Positions 8,767 through 15,462 of a stretch of 17,205 nucleotides of DNA are shown piece after piece (the stretch's first letter is position 1; each line of letters opens with the position of its first letter). A model generated the notes under the pieces. The model made no database searches, was not told the DNA's origin, and worked only from the letters and a program-made list of their open reading frames with translations. The stretch is from an uncultured Kordia sp. GTDB taxonomy: Bacteria; Bacteroidota; Bacteroidia; Flavobacteriales; Flavobacteriaceae. The stretch spans positions 1 through 17,205 of the forward strand of contig CAJXHW010000007.1 of the NCBI GenBank assembly GCA_913054565.1. The letters run 5' to 3'. The translations under genes and the position numbers were made by a program.

Positions 8767-9201
8767 ATGTCGATTAAAGATTTATATTCAAGTGGATTTG
8801 TTGCAAGAAACCAAGGGCATTTTGCAGCTATTGTACGTGTTGCCTTAAGTGATGGTATTGTTACTGCAGAAGAAGAGCAATTTTTAAAAAGATTAGCCTC
8901 TAAATTAAGTATTGATGAGGTTGCTTATCTTGAGATATTAAAAACACCTACAAACTACCCAATTAACCCACCTACAACTTACAATAGAAGGTTAGAGCGT
9001 TTATTTGATTTGGTAAGGATTGTATATGTTGATTTAAATATAAAAGAAAAACAAATAGCAATGCTTGAGCGTATTGGTGTAGGTTTAGGGTTTGCACCAG
9101 CAAATGTTGAATTTATTGTTAGAAAAGCATTACAGTTAATAGGAGAAGGAGTTTCTGATGTTGATACATTTTCAGAAGAAATTAAAAACATGAACAGATA
9201 A
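8767..9201 (+). CDS. TerB-family small cytoplasmic protein
   Basis: This 144-residue all-helical protein resembles TerB/TerB-like domains, whose fold has two pseudo-repeated acidic helix pairs. Here the repeats are VRVALSDGIVTAEEEQFLKRLASKL (about residues 23-47) and VYVDLNIKEKQIAMLERIGVGLGF (about 86-109). The acidic SDGxVTxEE segment corresponds to the metal-binding region described for TerB of tellurite-resistance loci. No terA/C/D/E genes are nearby, so it is not part of a tellurite cluster. Stand-alone copies of this family are common in Bacteroidota and have no assigned role. The gene has its own promoter box and is followed by a strong terminator, so it appears monocistronic. Confidence 0.75.
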   Translation: MSIKDLYSSGFVARNQGHFAAIVRVALSDGIVTAEEEQFLKRLASKLSIDEVAYLEILKTPTNYPINPPTTYNRRLERLFDLVRIVYVDLNIKEKQIAMLERIGVGLGFAPANVEFIVRKALQLIGEGVSDVDTFSEEIKNMNR

Positions 9202-9228
9202 GTTTCAATTACTTATTTGTATGATATA

Positions 9229-9258
9229 AAAAAACCACGCTTTTTAGCGTGGTTTTTT
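9229..9258. terminator. Bidirectional rho-independent terminator
   Basis: The stem CCACGC/GCGTGG (9235-9240 and 9247-9252) is extended by an A-tract on the left and six T on the right, giving a 12-bp stem with a 6-base loop. The A/T flanks provide a U-tract on both strands. It lies between the convergent TerB-like gene (ends 9201) and fbp (ends 9278) and should terminate both. Confidence 0.92.
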
Positions 9259-9277
9259 AGTAGTATATATTTAGAGC

Positions 9278-10285
9278 TTATTTGTAGGTTTCCATAAATT
9301 CCTCAGATTTTTCTACCATTTTTAAACTTCCTGTATAAAAAGGAATACGTTGGTGTAATTCTGTTGGTATAATGTCTAGTACACGAGTAAATCCATCACT
9401 AGCTTTTCCACCAGCTTGTTCAGCAATAAATGCCATAGGGTTGCATTCATAAAGCAAACGCAGTTTTCCGTTTGGAGCAGTTTTGCTTCTTGGGTAAATA
9501 TAAATTCCTCCTTTTAATAAATTTCTATGAAAATCTGCTACTAAAGATCCGATATATCTTGCGGTATAAGGTCTATCACCTTCTTCTAATTTACAGTACT
9601 TTAAATATTCTTGCATTCCTTTTTGAAAGTGTGCAAAATACCCCTCACTTACAGAATATATTTTTCCTGTTTCTTTAATTTTCATATTTGGGTGAGACAA
9701 GTAAAAAGTTCCAATAGCAGGGTTTAATGTAAATCCGTTTACACCATCACCAGTAGTAAAAACCATCATAGTAGATGTTCCGTATGCTACATAACCAGCG
9801 GCAACTTGATTTTTCCCAGGCTGTAAGAAATCCTCCATAGTAACCGGAGTTCCAACAGGGGTAACACGTCTATAAATAGAAAATATTGTTCCTACGGAAA
9901 CATTTACGTCAATGTTTGAAGAGCCATCAAGCGGATCCATCATTAATACATAATTGTTTTCATTTTTTTTGTTACTTCCTTCAACAATAACAAAATCATC
10001 TTCCTCTTCAGAAGCAATACCACAAACAATTTCTCTGTTTATTAGTGTTTCTTTAAAAATATCATTGGCATACACATCAAGTTTTTGTTGCGCTTCCCCT
10101 TGAATATTAATTTCACCCGCAGCACCAGTAATATCAACTAAACCCGCTTTTCTGATTTCATGATTTACAACTTTTGCAGCAAGCCTTATAGAGTTTATTA
10201 ACCTTGAAAGTTCACCAGATGAATATTTAAAACTATTTTGGTTTTCAATAATAAATTCGCCTAATGTTTTGTGTTTGTTAGTCAT
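9278..10285 (-). CDS. fbp: Fructose-1,6-bisphosphatase, class I
   Basis: The enzyme hydrolyses fructose 1,6-bisphosphate to fructose 6-phosphate in gluconeogenesis, in the cytoplasm. The 335-residue length is normal for class I. Metal and substrate motifs are intact: SEEED (residues 92-96), DPLDGSSNIDVNVSVGTIFSIY (DPLDGSSN at 117-124), the ARYIGSLVADFHRNL segment (Arg243, equivalent to the residue reaching into the neighbouring active site), and PNGKLRLLYECNPMAFIAEQAGG (substrate-contacting Lys/Tyr, metal-binding Glu). The gene is divergent from the GNAT-lysC operon across a 204-bp gap. A TAGTTTTG -7 box lies 26 bp upstream, and the terminator at 9229-9258 lies downstream. Classic AMP-site residues of animal enzymes were not assessed. 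Confidence 0.97.
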   Translation of the reverse strand: MTNKHKTLGEFIIENQNSFKYSSGELSRLINSIRLAAKVVNHEIRKAGLVDITGAAGEINIQGEAQQKLDVYANDIFKETLINREIVCGIASEEEDDFVIVEGSNKKNENNYVLMMDPLDGSSNIDVNVSVGTIFSIYRRVTPVGTPVTMEDFLQPGKNQVAAGYVAYGTSTMMVFTTGDGVNGFTLNPAIGTFYLSHPNMKIKETGKIYSVSEGYFAHFQKGMQEYLKYCKLEEGDRPYTARYIGSLVADFHRNLLKGGIYIYPRSKTAPNGKLRLLYECNPMAFIAEQAGGKASDGFTRVLDIIPTELHQRIPFYTGSLKMVEKSEEFMETYK

Positions 10286-10310
10286 ATGTAGTAGTGTGTC
10301 TTAATTGTTG

Positions 10311-10318
10311 CAAAACTA
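10311..10318 (-). promoter_or_regulatory. Promoter -7 box of fbp
   Basis: Read on the minus strand this is TAGTTTTG followed by C, an exact TAnnTTTG match, 25 bases before the fbp ATG. It implies a leader of about 20 bases. A clear -33 TTTG was not found at the usual spacing. Confidence 0.55.
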
Positions 10319-10489
10319 CACAAAATATTTAGGGTTTTTTAATTAAGAAATTAAAAGTTTGATGCTTAACACATTTTTAAAAGAACTACTTTAGCAAACG
10401 CCTTCCCTTTGTTTTTGTTAATTTAAAATTGCATATTAGACTGCTTAAAAATGTAGGTGTAAATTAGTGAGGATATAAACTGAGTTGTT

Positions 10490-10951
10490 ATGGAGTTTAA
10501 TATAAGAGATGTAAAACGAGATGATTTACCGTCAGTATTACAGTTAATACAAGAATTAGCAGATTTTGAAAAAGCAGCTAATGAGGTAAAAATTACTGTA
10601 AGTGAACTGATAAAAGATTTTGAAAACAACCTTTTTAATTGTTTAGTTGCTGAATTTGATACAGAAATTATTGGTATAGCTTTGTTTTATAACAGGTATT
10701 CTACCTGGAAAGGAAAAACAATTCATTTAGAAGATTTAATTGTAACACAAAAATACAGAAGTAGAGGTGTAGGTAAAGCGTTACTTAATGCTGTAGTTGC
10801 TATAGCAAAAAAAGAAAAACTTAGACGAGTAGAGTGGAATGTACTAGATTGGAATACGTCTGCAATTACATTTTACAAAAATGTAGGTGCAAATGTGTTA
10901 GAGGATTGGTTGGTTGTACAATTAGATGAAAACGGAATAGAGAATTATTAA
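10490..10951 (+). CDS. GNAT-family N-acetyltransferase (spermidine/diamine acetyltransferase-like)
   Basis: This 153-residue protein covers a complete GNAT fold. The acetyl-CoA binding motif A is clear: HLEDLIVTQKYRSRGVGKALLNAV, with the Q/R-x-x-G-x-G/A loop as RSRGVGKAL. Motif B is near the C-terminus (RVEWNVLDWNTSAITFYKNVGA, including the conserved Tyr). The N-terminus (FNIRDVKRDDLPSVLQLIQELADFEKA) and the W-N-V-L-D-W-N sequence resemble the SSAT/diamine acetyltransferase subgroup, so a polyamine or small amine is a plausible acceptor, but this is inference. The stop is 2 bp before the lysC ATG, so the two are translationally adjacent and very likely co-transcribed. No link to lysine or threonine synthesis is evident from the sequence. 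Confidence 0.9.
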   Translation: MEFNIRDVKRDDLPSVLQLIQELADFEKAANEVKITVSELIKDFENNLFNCLVAEFDTEIIGIALFYNRYSTWKGKTIHLEDLIVTQKYRSRGVGKALLNAVVAIAKKEKLRRVEWNVLDWNTSAITFYKNVGANVLEDWLVVQLDENGIENY

Positions 10952-10953
10952 AT

Positions 10954-12207
10954 ATGCGTGTATTTAAGTTTGGAGGCGCGTCTGTAAAAGATGCTGCTGG
11001 AGTAAAAAATTGTGTTGAAGTCTTAAAAAAAGTAGGGCACCAAGAAGTTGTAATGGTGGTTTCTGCGATGGGTAAAATGACTAACAAACTTGAGTTAGTT
11101 GTTGATTGTTATTTTAATAAAAAAAATGAATTATCGGCAGCTATTGACGAAGTTGTAGTTTTTCATAATACCATTTTAGTCTCCCTATTTCCTAATCAAT
11201 CACATGTTGTTTATCAGAAATTTAAAGGAATAATTAATCAATTAAAAGATGTGTTAAGTAGGAATAAATCGCCAAATTACAGTTTTGTATATGATCAAGT
11301 TGTAAGTTTTGGAGAGCTTTTGTCAACAACAATAGTTTCAAGTTATCTAACAGAAATGCATATTGAAAATGAATGGCTTGATGTAAGAAATGTTATAAAA
11401 ACAGACGAAAAATATAGAGATGCCAATGTGCAATGGGACATTACTCAGAAAAACATAACATCAGGTGTAAATAAAAAAACACTAACTATTACTCAAGGGT
11501 TTTTAGGATCTGATAAAAATAACAATACAACAACTTTAGGTAGAGAAGGTAGTGATTATACAGCAGCAATTTTTGCATATTGTTTGAATGCCACTAATGT
11601 TACGGTCTGGAAGGATGTTCCTGGAGTACTTAATGCTGATCCAAGACATTTTGAAAAAACAGAATTACTACATCAAATATCTTATGAAGAAGCTATCGAG
11701 CTAGCTTTTTATGGCGCATCAGTGATTCATCCAAAAACATTACAACCATTGCAACGCAAAGAAATTCCGTTGTTTGTTAAATCGTTTTTAAATCCAGAAG
11801 CCAATGGAACTTGTGTAGGTAAAGGCAAGCAATTAGATCCTTTTGTACCATGTTTTATTGTTAAGAAAAATCAAGTGCTCATTTCTTTATCGTCATTAGA
11901 TTTTTCATTTATTGTAGAAGAAAATATAAGCGAAATATTTGCGTTGTTACACCAGTATAAGTTAAAAGTTGATGTCATACAAAATTCAGCAATTAGTTTT
12001 ACTGTTTGTGCAAATGATACTTATGGAAATATTGAAGTGTTGTTACAGCAATTAAGGTCAAAGTATAGGGTTACTAGTAATTCAGGAGTGTCTTTATATA
12101 CAATCAGACATTTTAATAAACAGTCTTTAACAGAAGCTATTAAGGATAAAGAAGTGTTGTTTAAGCAAGAAAACAGAAAAACATTACAATTAATCACAAG
12201 AGAATAA
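10954..12207 (+). CDS. lysC: Aspartate kinase (monofunctional)
   Basis: The enzyme phosphorylates aspartate to 4-phospho-aspartate, the first step towards lysine/diaminopimelate, threonine and methionine. The N-terminal KFGGAS motif (residues 5-10) and the kinase signature TLGREGSDYTAAIFAYCL (about 194-211), followed by VTVWKDVPGVLNADPR, identify the amino-acid kinase fold and the Asp/ATP site. The C-terminal ~120 residues (LISLSSLDFSFIVEENISEIFALL onward) form a short ACT-like regulatory region; there is no homoserine dehydrogenase domain. At 417 aa it is slightly shorter than many LysC proteins. It follows the GNAT gene by 2 bp. The effector that inhibits it cannot be told from the sequence. 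The gene ends 62 bp before olsF, which has its own promoter box. Confidence 0.94.
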   Translation: MRVFKFGGASVKDAAGVKNCVEVLKKVGHQEVVMVVSAMGKMTNKLELVVDCYFNKKNELSAAIDEVVVFHNTILVSLFPNQSHVVYQKFKGIINQLKDVLSRNKSPNYSFVYDQVVSFGELLSTTIVSSYLTEMHIENEWLDVRNVIKTDEKYRDANVQWDITQKNITSGVNKKTLTITQGFLGSDKNNNTTTLGREGSDYTAAIFAYCLNATNVTVWKDVPGVLNADPRHFEKTELLHQISYEEAIELAFYGASVIHPKTLQPLQRKEIPLFVKSFLNPEANGTCVGKGKQLDPFVPCFIVKKNQVLISLSSLDFSFIVEENISEIFALLHQYKLKVDVIQNSAISFTVCANDTYGNIEVLLQQLRSKYRVTSNSGVSLYTIRHFNKQSLTEAIKDKEVLFKQENRKTLQLITRE

Positions 12208-12228
12208 TTTTTTACCAGTATATAAAGC

Positions 12229-12247
12229 TGTACTTTTTTTAAGTACA
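12229..12247. repeat. Inverted repeat overlapping the olsF promoter
   Basis: TGTACTT-TTTTT-AAGTACA is a perfect 7-bp inverted repeat with a five-T spacer, lying between lysC and olsF. Its right arm overlaps the TACATTTG -7 box. It could be a repressor site or a weak lysC terminator; only three T follow the right arm, which argues against an efficient terminator. Confidence 0.45.
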
Positions 12248-12251
12248 TTTG
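12244..12251 (+). promoter_or_regulatory. Promoter -7 box of olsF
   Basis: TACATTTG is an exact TAnnTTTG match ending 18 bp before the ATG at 12270. It suggests that olsF is transcribed separately from lysC with a short leader. Confidence 0.5.
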
Positions 12252-12269
12252 ATAATTAGTCAATAAGCA

Positions 12270-14093
12270 ATGGGATTAGTAACTTCAAAGGAATTAGCAA
12301 AAGCAATTAATCCTGATAAAATAGGTTTTATCGGGACGTTTATTGGTTGGTTATTAATTAAAGTTTTGAGAATAGACGTTATAAATAAGTTTTATGATAA
12401 GAACAAGCATTTAAAAGATGTTGAGTTTTTAACAGCTATTTTAACTGAGTTTCAAATTAAATTTGAAATACCTGAAGAAGATTTAAAAAGGATACCAAAG
12501 GAAGGAGGGTTTATTACAGTATCAAACCATCCGCTTGGAGCAATTGACGGTATTTTGTTGTTGAAAATAATTTTAGAACGGAGAACTGATTACAAAATTA
12601 TGGCCAATTTTCTATTGCATAGAATTACGCCATTGAAACCATACATCATGCCAGTTAATCCTTTTGAGGACAGAAAGGATGTTAAATCAAGCGTTGGAGG
12701 TTTTAAACAAGCAATTTCTCATATCAGATTAGGAGCGCCGTTAGGTGTATTTCCTGCAGGCGAAGTGTCTACTAAAAAAGAAGGTGATTTAGTGGTAGAT
12801 AAACAATGGGAGCCAGCAGCAATGAAATTAATTCAAAAAGCACAGGTGCCAATTTTACCAATTTATTTTCATGCTAAAAACAGCAGTTTTTTTTATAAGT
12901 TGTCCAATTTTAGTGGTGTATTAAGGTCTGCTAAGTTACCCTCGGAAATTTTAACTCAAAAGCATAGAGTGGTAAAAATAAGAATAGGTAAAGCTATTCA
13001 GGTAAAAGATCAAAATGAGTATAAGGAGCTTGCTGAATTTACAAGTTTTATAAGAAAGAAAACATATATGCTGGCAAATCCTTATGAAAAGGAGCAGGTG
13101 TCATTAAAAGATGTTGCAACATCTACAATTAAAAAAACAATAACACCGCCATCTGCGCCAAAAAAAATTGTAACATCTATTAGTAGTGAGTTGATTGCTC
13201 AAGAAGTTGAAAATTTAAGAGGTTATGATTGTAGGTTGTTACAAAGTAAGAATTATGAAGTGTTTTTGGTTTCGGCAGATAAAATACCAAACATATTAAA
13301 AGAACTAGGAAGATTACGTGAAATTACATTTAGAGAAATAGGTGAAGGAACCAATAATGCTATTGATCTAGATTCATGTGATAGTTATTACCACCACATG
13401 TTTTTATGGGATAATGCCACAAAAAAAATTGCTGGGGCTTATAGAATGGGACTAGGGTCTAAAATTTTTGCAAAGTACGGCATTGATGGTTTTTACTTAC
13501 AAGATTTGTTTAGGTTTGAGCCAGAACTTTATGGTATGATGAGTGAATCTATTGAAATGGGGCGTGCTTTTATTATAAAAGAATACCAGCAAAAACCGAT
13601 GCCTTTATTTCTTCTTTGGAAAGGAATTGTACATACCACGTTACGTTTTCCTGAACACAAGTATTTAATTGGTGGAGTTAGTATAAGTAATCAGTTTTCT
13701 TCATTTTCAAAATCATTAATGATTGAATTTATGAAATCTCATTATTATGACCCTTACATTGCACAATATATCAGGCCTAAAAAAGAATTTAAAGTTCAGT
13801 TAAAAGATGCTGATAAAGATTTTGTTTTTGATGAAACAAAAGCCGATTTAAATAAATTTGATCGTGTAATTGATGAGCTTGAGCCTGGCTTAAGAATACC
13901 AGTTTTGTTAAAAAAATATATTAAGCAGAACGCAAAAGTTATCGCTTTTAATGTTGATCCGTTGTTTAATAACGCTGTAGATGGTTTGATGTATATTAAA
14001 ATAGCTGATTTGCCAGAAAGTACTGTTCGTCCTGTTATGGAAGAGTTTCAAGCTGAATTGGAACGGAAGTTTATGGAAAACAACGGAAATTAA
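12270..14093 (+). CDS. olsF: OlsF-like bifunctional acyltransferase for aminolipid synthesis
   Basis: The 607-residue protein fuses two acyltransferase domains, as in OlsF ornithine-lipid synthases known from Serratia and Flavobacterium. The N-terminal part (about residues 50-280) is a PlsC/OlsA-like O-acyltransferase with SNHPLGAIDG (His87, Asp93), VNPFEDRKDV, FPAGEVS (161-167) and VPILPIYF. The C-terminal part (about 315-600) is OlsB/hemolysin-like GNAT: LGRLREITFREIGEGTNN, the Asp/His cluster DLDSCDSYYHHMFLWD, and ESIEMGRAFI. The expected reaction is N-acylation of an amino acid (ornithine in characterised cases; related Bacteroidota enzymes make glycine lipids) and then O-acylation of the 3-hydroxy group. 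The His-to-Asp spacing is five residues instead of the textbook four of HX4D. The order PlsC then GNAT within one chain is intact, with no frameshift. The substrate amino acid is unproven. Confidence 0.85.
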   Translation: MGLVTSKELAKAINPDKIGFIGTFIGWLLIKVLRIDVINKFYDKNKHLKDVEFLTAILTEFQIKFEIPEEDLKRIPKEGGFITVSNHPLGAIDGILLLKIILERRTDYKIMANFLLHRITPLKPYIMPVNPFEDRKDVKSSVGGFKQAISHIRLGAPLGVFPAGEVSTKKEGDLVVDKQWEPAAMKLIQKAQVPILPIYFHAKNSSFFYKLSNFSGVLRSAKLPSEILTQKHRVVKIRIGKAIQVKDQNEYKELAEFTSFIRKKTYMLANPYEKEQVSLKDVATSTIKKTITPPSAPKKIVTSISSELIAQEVENLRGYDCRLLQSKNYEVFLVSADKIPNILKELGRLREITFREIGEGTNNAIDLDSCDSYYHHMFLWDNATKKIAGAYRMGLGSKIFAKYGIDGFYLQDLFRFEPELYGMMSESIEMGRAFIIKEYQQKPMPLFLLWKGIVHTTLRFPEHKYLIGGVSISNQFSSFSKSLMIEFMKSHYYDPYIAQYIRPKKEFKVQLKDADKDFVFDETKADLNKFDRVIDELEPGLRIPVLLKKYIKQNAKVIAFNVDPLFNNAVDGLMYIKIADLPESTVRPVMEEFQAELERKFMENNGN

Positions 14094-14115
14094 TATTTTA
14101 ATTTCCGTTGTTTTC
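14076..14115. terminator. Bidirectional terminator embedding the olsF stop codon
   Basis: An 18-bp perfect stem (14076-14093 with 14098-14115) closes a 4-base loop (tatt). The left arm encodes the last codons of olsF and its TAA stop (14091-14093). The right arm starts 6 bp beyond the arsC stop on the other strand. Poly-A/T at the stem ends gives short U-tracts on both strands (gaaaac/gtttt). It separates the convergent olsF and ars transcripts. Confidence 0.85.
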
Positions 14116-14120
14116 TGGAC

Positions 14121-14537
14121 TTATAAGTATTCTACTATAAATTTATTACAATAGTCTTTGATTTCATTTCTTGCTTTTTCAAAAGCATCGTGAGTTTCCT
14201 CTTGTGATCCTTCAATTTTTGATGGATCAAAGAAATTTTGATGTAATCTAACAGCTTTTTTACTTGGTATAAATGGGCAGTTTTCATTAGCGTGGTCGCA
14301 AACTGTAATGATGTAATCAAATTCTACAGTATCATATTCAGTAACTAAATTAGAAGTGTGGTTAGAAATGTCAATACCATCTTCTTTCATTATAGCTATA
14401 GCTTTTGGGTTTACACCATGGGTTTGAATTCCGGCACTATAAACAGTTGCTTTTTCAGCTCCTAAAAGATTTAAATAGCCGTGAGCCATTTGACTTCTAC
14501 ATGAGTTTCCTGTACAAAGGACTAATATATTTTTCAT
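14121..14537 (-). CDS. arsC: Arsenate reductase, low-molecular-weight phosphatase type
   Basis: The protein reduces arsenate to arsenite with electrons from thioredoxin. It has the LMW tyrosine-phosphatase fold of S. aureus pI258 ArsC. The P-loop CTGNSCRS gives the CX5R catalytic motif (Cys8, Arg14). The two redox cysteines lie in ITVCDHANENCP (Cys80, Cys87), and the general-acid Asp-Pro is FFDPS (Asp104). All three cysteines needed for the reduction cascade are therefore present, and the 138-aa length is usual. It is the last gene of an arsR-DUF6428-arsC operon, 15 bp after the DUF6428 gene. No arsenite pump gene follows: the olsF gene converges on it across the terminator at 14076-14115. 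Confidence 0.95.
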   Translation of the reverse strand: MKNILVLCTGNSCRSQMAHGYLNLLGAEKATVYSAGIQTHGVNPKAIAIMKEDGIDISNHTSNLVTEYDTVEFDYIITVCDHANENCPFIPSKKAVRLHQNFFDPSKIEGSQEETHDAFEKARNEIKDYCNKFIVEYL

Positions 14538-14552
14538 TGATTTATTTTTTAA

Positions 14553-15038
14553 TTAACAGCATCCAGAGTTTGGTGAACAACTAAGGTTAGGTTCTTCAAT
14601 GTTTTCAGGAACACCACATAACTCATTTGCTTTGCATGCTGTTTGTTCAACAGCCAACTTAATAATTAATTGATGGTCTTTTATTAAGTAATCATTAATA
14701 AATAACTGTGCTGTATGAAAAGTTGCGTTACTGTATTCTATTTTTGTTTCTGCGTCTAAAACAAATGCTTTCATTTTGGCAACTTTATTCAATATTGTTA
14801 GTGCTTTATAAACTGTCATGTATTCTGTTTTTCCTAATTCTTCAGGACTTTCCCAAAGTTGGATAATGGTTTCTCGCCATGCATCTGTTTGAGCACCACA
14901 ATCTACCGAATCTATAGTTAAATGTTTTACTTCTGTAATGTGGTAATTTGCACCTACTAGAAGATTTGGTGCGTATTCAAATATTAATGCTTTTTCTTTA
15001 TGTGCACTTAATAGTGATAAAAATTCGTTTGTTTTCAT
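14553..15038 (-). CDS. DUF6428 family protein of the ars operon
   Basis: This 161-residue cytoplasmic protein of unknown function matches my recollection of the DUF6428 family, found beside arsR/arsC in Bacteroidota. It has no signal peptide or membrane helix. Conserved-looking features are VGANYHITEVKHL (residues 28-40), the DCGAQTDAWRETIIQLW segment (46-62, with Cys47) and a cysteine-rich tail: Cys135, Cys141, Cys154 and the terminal Cys160-Cys161, ending SPNSGCC. The HITEVKH and DCG elements together with the tail suggest binding of a soft metal or metalloid such as arsenite, but that is inference. It lies between arsR (18-bp gap) and arsC (15-bp gap) and is clearly co-transcribed. The family name is given from memory; the function is unknown. 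Confidence 0.75.
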   Translation of the reverse strand: MKTNEFLSLLSAHKEKALIFEYAPNLLVGANYHITEVKHLTIDSVDCGAQTDAWRETIIQLWESPEELGKTEYMTVYKALTILNKVAKMKAFVLDAETKIEYSNATFHTAQLFINDYLIKDHQLIIKLAVEQTACKANELCGVPENIEEPNLSCSPNSGCC

Positions 15039-15056
15039 GTGTTTATTTTTATATAG

Positions 15057-15380
15057 TTAACAGCAGTTTTGTTTAGTGGTTATAAAAAAGGTGTCTAATT
15101 GTTGTTTAACTAGATTCCATTGTTTGATATTAATGCAATAGCACATTTTTTTACCTTCAATTTCTCCTTGAATTAAATTGTTTTTTTTCAATTCTTTTAA
15201 ATGTTGTGATATGGTAGCTTGCGCTAGTCCAATTTCTTCAACTAAATCATTGCAAATACATGATTTTTGGTTGCTAATGTATTGCAGTATTGCTATCCGT
15301 GCAGGATGCCCTAAAACCTTGCATAAGGTTGCTAAGTTGTTTTGATTGTCTGTAAATATTTGTGATTTCGTAAGTCCCAT
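15057..15380 (-). CDS. arsR: ArsR-family arsenic-responsive repressor
   Basis: This winged-helix repressor should release DNA when arsenite binds its cysteines. The DNA-binding helices are visible in CNDLVEEIGLAQATISQHLKELKKNNLI (about residues 43-70), and the usual LGHPARIAIL precedes them. The CxC metalloid site is SCICNDL (Cys41, Cys43), at the position of the ArsR ELCVCDL motif. Further cysteines are Cys80, Cys82 and a terminal NCC. I place the start at ATG 15380 (107 aa). An in-frame TTG at 15401 would extend it by seven residues but lies inside the palindromic operator at 15394-15411. It is the first gene of the operon and probably autorepresses. Confidence 0.93.
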   Translation of the reverse strand: MGLTKSQIFTDNQNNLATLCKVLGHPARIAILQYISNQKSCICNDLVEEIGLAQATISQHLKELKKNNLIQGEIEGKKMCYCINIKQWNLVKQQLDTFFITTKQNCC

Positions 15381-15393
15381 TATAATATCTTTA

Positions 15394-15411
15394 TATTGCA
15401 ATATTACGATA
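15394..15411. promoter_or_regulatory. ArsR operator overlapping the ars promoter
   Basis: On the minus strand the sequence is TATCGTAATATTGCAATA, an 18-bp palindrome symmetrical at purine/pyrimidine level (TATyGy-AATATT-rCrATA) with a perfect 12-bp core, ATATTGCAATAT (15393-15404). It begins 13 bp upstream of the arsR ATG. Within it, TAATATTG is one base from the -7 box TAnnTTTG, so bound repressor would block the polymerase. Binding by ArsR is inferred from position and symmetry. Confidence 0.7.
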
Positions 15412-15426
15412 ATAAAATTAAATAAA

Positions 15427-15453
15427 AAAACTCATCTTAAAAAAACGAGTTTT
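15427..15453 (-). terminator. Terminator of the dehydrogenase-VOC-TM2 operon
   Basis: Read on the minus strand, AAAACTC and GAGTTTT form a 7-bp stem around a 13-base loop, followed directly by more T residues. It starts about 10 bp after the stop of the TM2 gene and separates that operon from the ars promoter. The stem is short and the loop large, so efficiency is uncertain. Confidence 0.55.
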
Positions 15454-15462
15454 AGGGTGGTG

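Noticed and set aside
10447..10894. Near-identical 18-mers (aaaaatgtaggtgYaaat) upstream of the GNAT gene (10447-10464) and in its 3' part (10877-10894), suggesting a remnant of a duplicated gene.
   Set aside because: Only 17 of 18 bases match, similarity does not extend to the flanks in the same reading frame, and such matches are expected by chance in AT-rich DNA of this length.
10866..11087. Antisense open frame across the GNAT/lysC junction, and similar antisense frames inside the pump, fbp and dehydrogenase genes.
   Set aside because: They lie opposite well-supported genes, have no recognisable domains and show low-complexity composition typical of shadow frames.
1092..12199. Exact 18-base match cattacaattaatcacaa at the start of the adaptor gene (1092-1109) and the end of lysC (12182-12199).
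   Set aside because: Both encode similar short peptides (LQLIT) by chance; no symmetry, no flanking similarity and no third copy was seen.
15381..15401. TTG start extending ArsR by seven residues.
   Set aside because: The TTG and the following bases lie in the palindromic operator and probable -7 box, so they are more likely promoter than coding sequence.
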